Assembly (NCBI GenBank): GCA_017512365.1
Contig: JAFWGQ010000049.1
Coordinates: 1 to 64,000 of the forward strand
Length of the DNA: 64,000 nucleotides
From: Mogibacterium sp.
GTDB lineage: Bacteria; Bacillota; Clostridia; Peptostreptococcales; Anaerovoracaceae
Direction of reading: 5' to 3'
This document shows positions 63,665 through 64,000 of this stretch, one piece after another (within the stretch, counting starts at the first letter, position 1; each line of letters opens with the position of its first letter). The position numbers and the translations under genes are program-made. A model generated the notes under the pieces. The model saw only the letters and a list, made by a program, of their open reading frames with translations. It ran no database searches and was not told where the DNA came from.

Positions 63665-64000
63665 AACCGCCTCCGATCTTCCTGTACAGCTTTCTCATGC
63701 ATACGGCGTAAGCGACCGCCATCAGAAGCGAGATCATCAGCGTTATGCCGTTCATCGCCATGGAATACGGTCTGAGTCTGAAGTCAGGCTTCAGAAACTC
63801 TATATAGGTATATACGGGGAAAGCCTTGGGCAGAGTAGCTCCCAGGAGCAAAGGCAGCTCGTACCCTCCGAAGGAGAATACCAGCACGATCAGAAATCCC
63901 TTAAGTATCGCAGGCAGGCTCATCGGCAGAGTGATATGAATAAAACTGCGCAGAGGAGTCGCGCCCAGATTCTCGGCGGCTTCGCCCAGAGTCCCGTTTA
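63654..64000 (-). CDS. ABC transporter permease (PotB-like), partial at window edge
   Basis: The C-terminal part only: the frame stays open to position 64000, so the gene starts outside the window. The visible portion has the EAA loop (LGEAAENLGATPLRSFIHITLP) followed by about two membrane helices. An ATG at 63923 falls inside that loop and is not the start. It is the first of two permeases of the same importer. Confidence 0.85.
   Translation of the reverse strand, partial: NGTLGEAAENLGATPLRSFIHITLPMSLPAILKGFLIVLVFSFGGYELPLLLGATLPKAFPVYTYIEFLKPDFRLRPYSMAMNGITLMISLLMAVAYAVCMRKLYRKIGGGYEK

Overview
The window looks like chromosomal DNA from an anaerobic Gram-positive of the class Clostridia, probably an amino-acid and purine fermenter of the gut type. 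Supporting this are strong AGGAGG-type ribosome binding sites, frequent TTG/GTG starts, lipoproteins with Gram-positive signal peptides, a DUF975 membrane protein, a GH25 lysozyme, a FeoA-FeoB fusion and a selenium-linked purine gene set. The genus cannot be named from this sequence. I saw no rRNA, tRNA, insertion sequence, prophage or CRISPR array.

Layout. 210-5022 (-): alpha/beta hydrolase, membrane-anchored MurF, Ddl and alanine dehydrogenase, a compact D-Ala/peptidoglycan operon. 5100-9940 (-): a small zinc-ribbon peptide with a double-glycine leader-like N-terminus, then FeoAB, an OFA-type MFS carrier and a DUF975 protein. 10034-18179 (-): a C4-dicarboxylate block with two-subunit fumarase, fumarate reductase/succinate dehydrogenase-like FrdBAC, a YfcC carrier, an M20 peptidase and a SEC-C protein. 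18265-22397 (+): an uncharacterised cassette of a two-TM protein, a membrane-embedding Hsp70-like ATPase and a membrane-anchored GH25 lysozyme.

22406-62048 is mostly one purine-catabolic region. It holds 8-oxoguanine deaminase, xpt, ygeY, a YheO-type regulator, arcC, ygeW, hyuA, a selenium-dependent xanthine dehydrogenase, an RnfB-like ferredoxin, yqeB, ygfK, ssnA, xdhD, ygfM, xdhCBA, a MerR regulator, a yqeC-mocA fusion, an XdhC-type maturation factor, modCBA, a MoeA-like protein, an M20D amidohydrolase, adenine deaminase, and a BMP-type nucleoside ABC importer with two permeases, an ATPase and a lipoprotein. The logic is uptake of purine nucleosides, deamination and hydroxylation by molybdenum hydroxylases, reductive ring opening (YgfK, SsnA, HyuA, YgeY, YgeW), ATP recovery by carbamate kinase, and supply of molybdate and selenium-linked cofactor. 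The E. coli partner gene ygeX is not in the window. 62157-64000 (-) is the start of another ABC importer that runs off the end.

The most unusual signal is non-coding. Between the xanthine dehydrogenase and hyuA (30426-30706) lie four inverted pairs TGTGTA-N25-TACACA, all with exactly 31-bp core spacing. The gaps between pairs are 52, 22 and 52 bp, so every core falls on about the same helical face. Next to it, the xanthine dehydrogenase gene appears to start with AUA behind a perfect Shine-Dalgarno sequence. Other points are a perfect 10-bp inverted repeat over the ygeW -35 box, candidate leaderless promoters, and the Hsp70-like/GH25 cassette.
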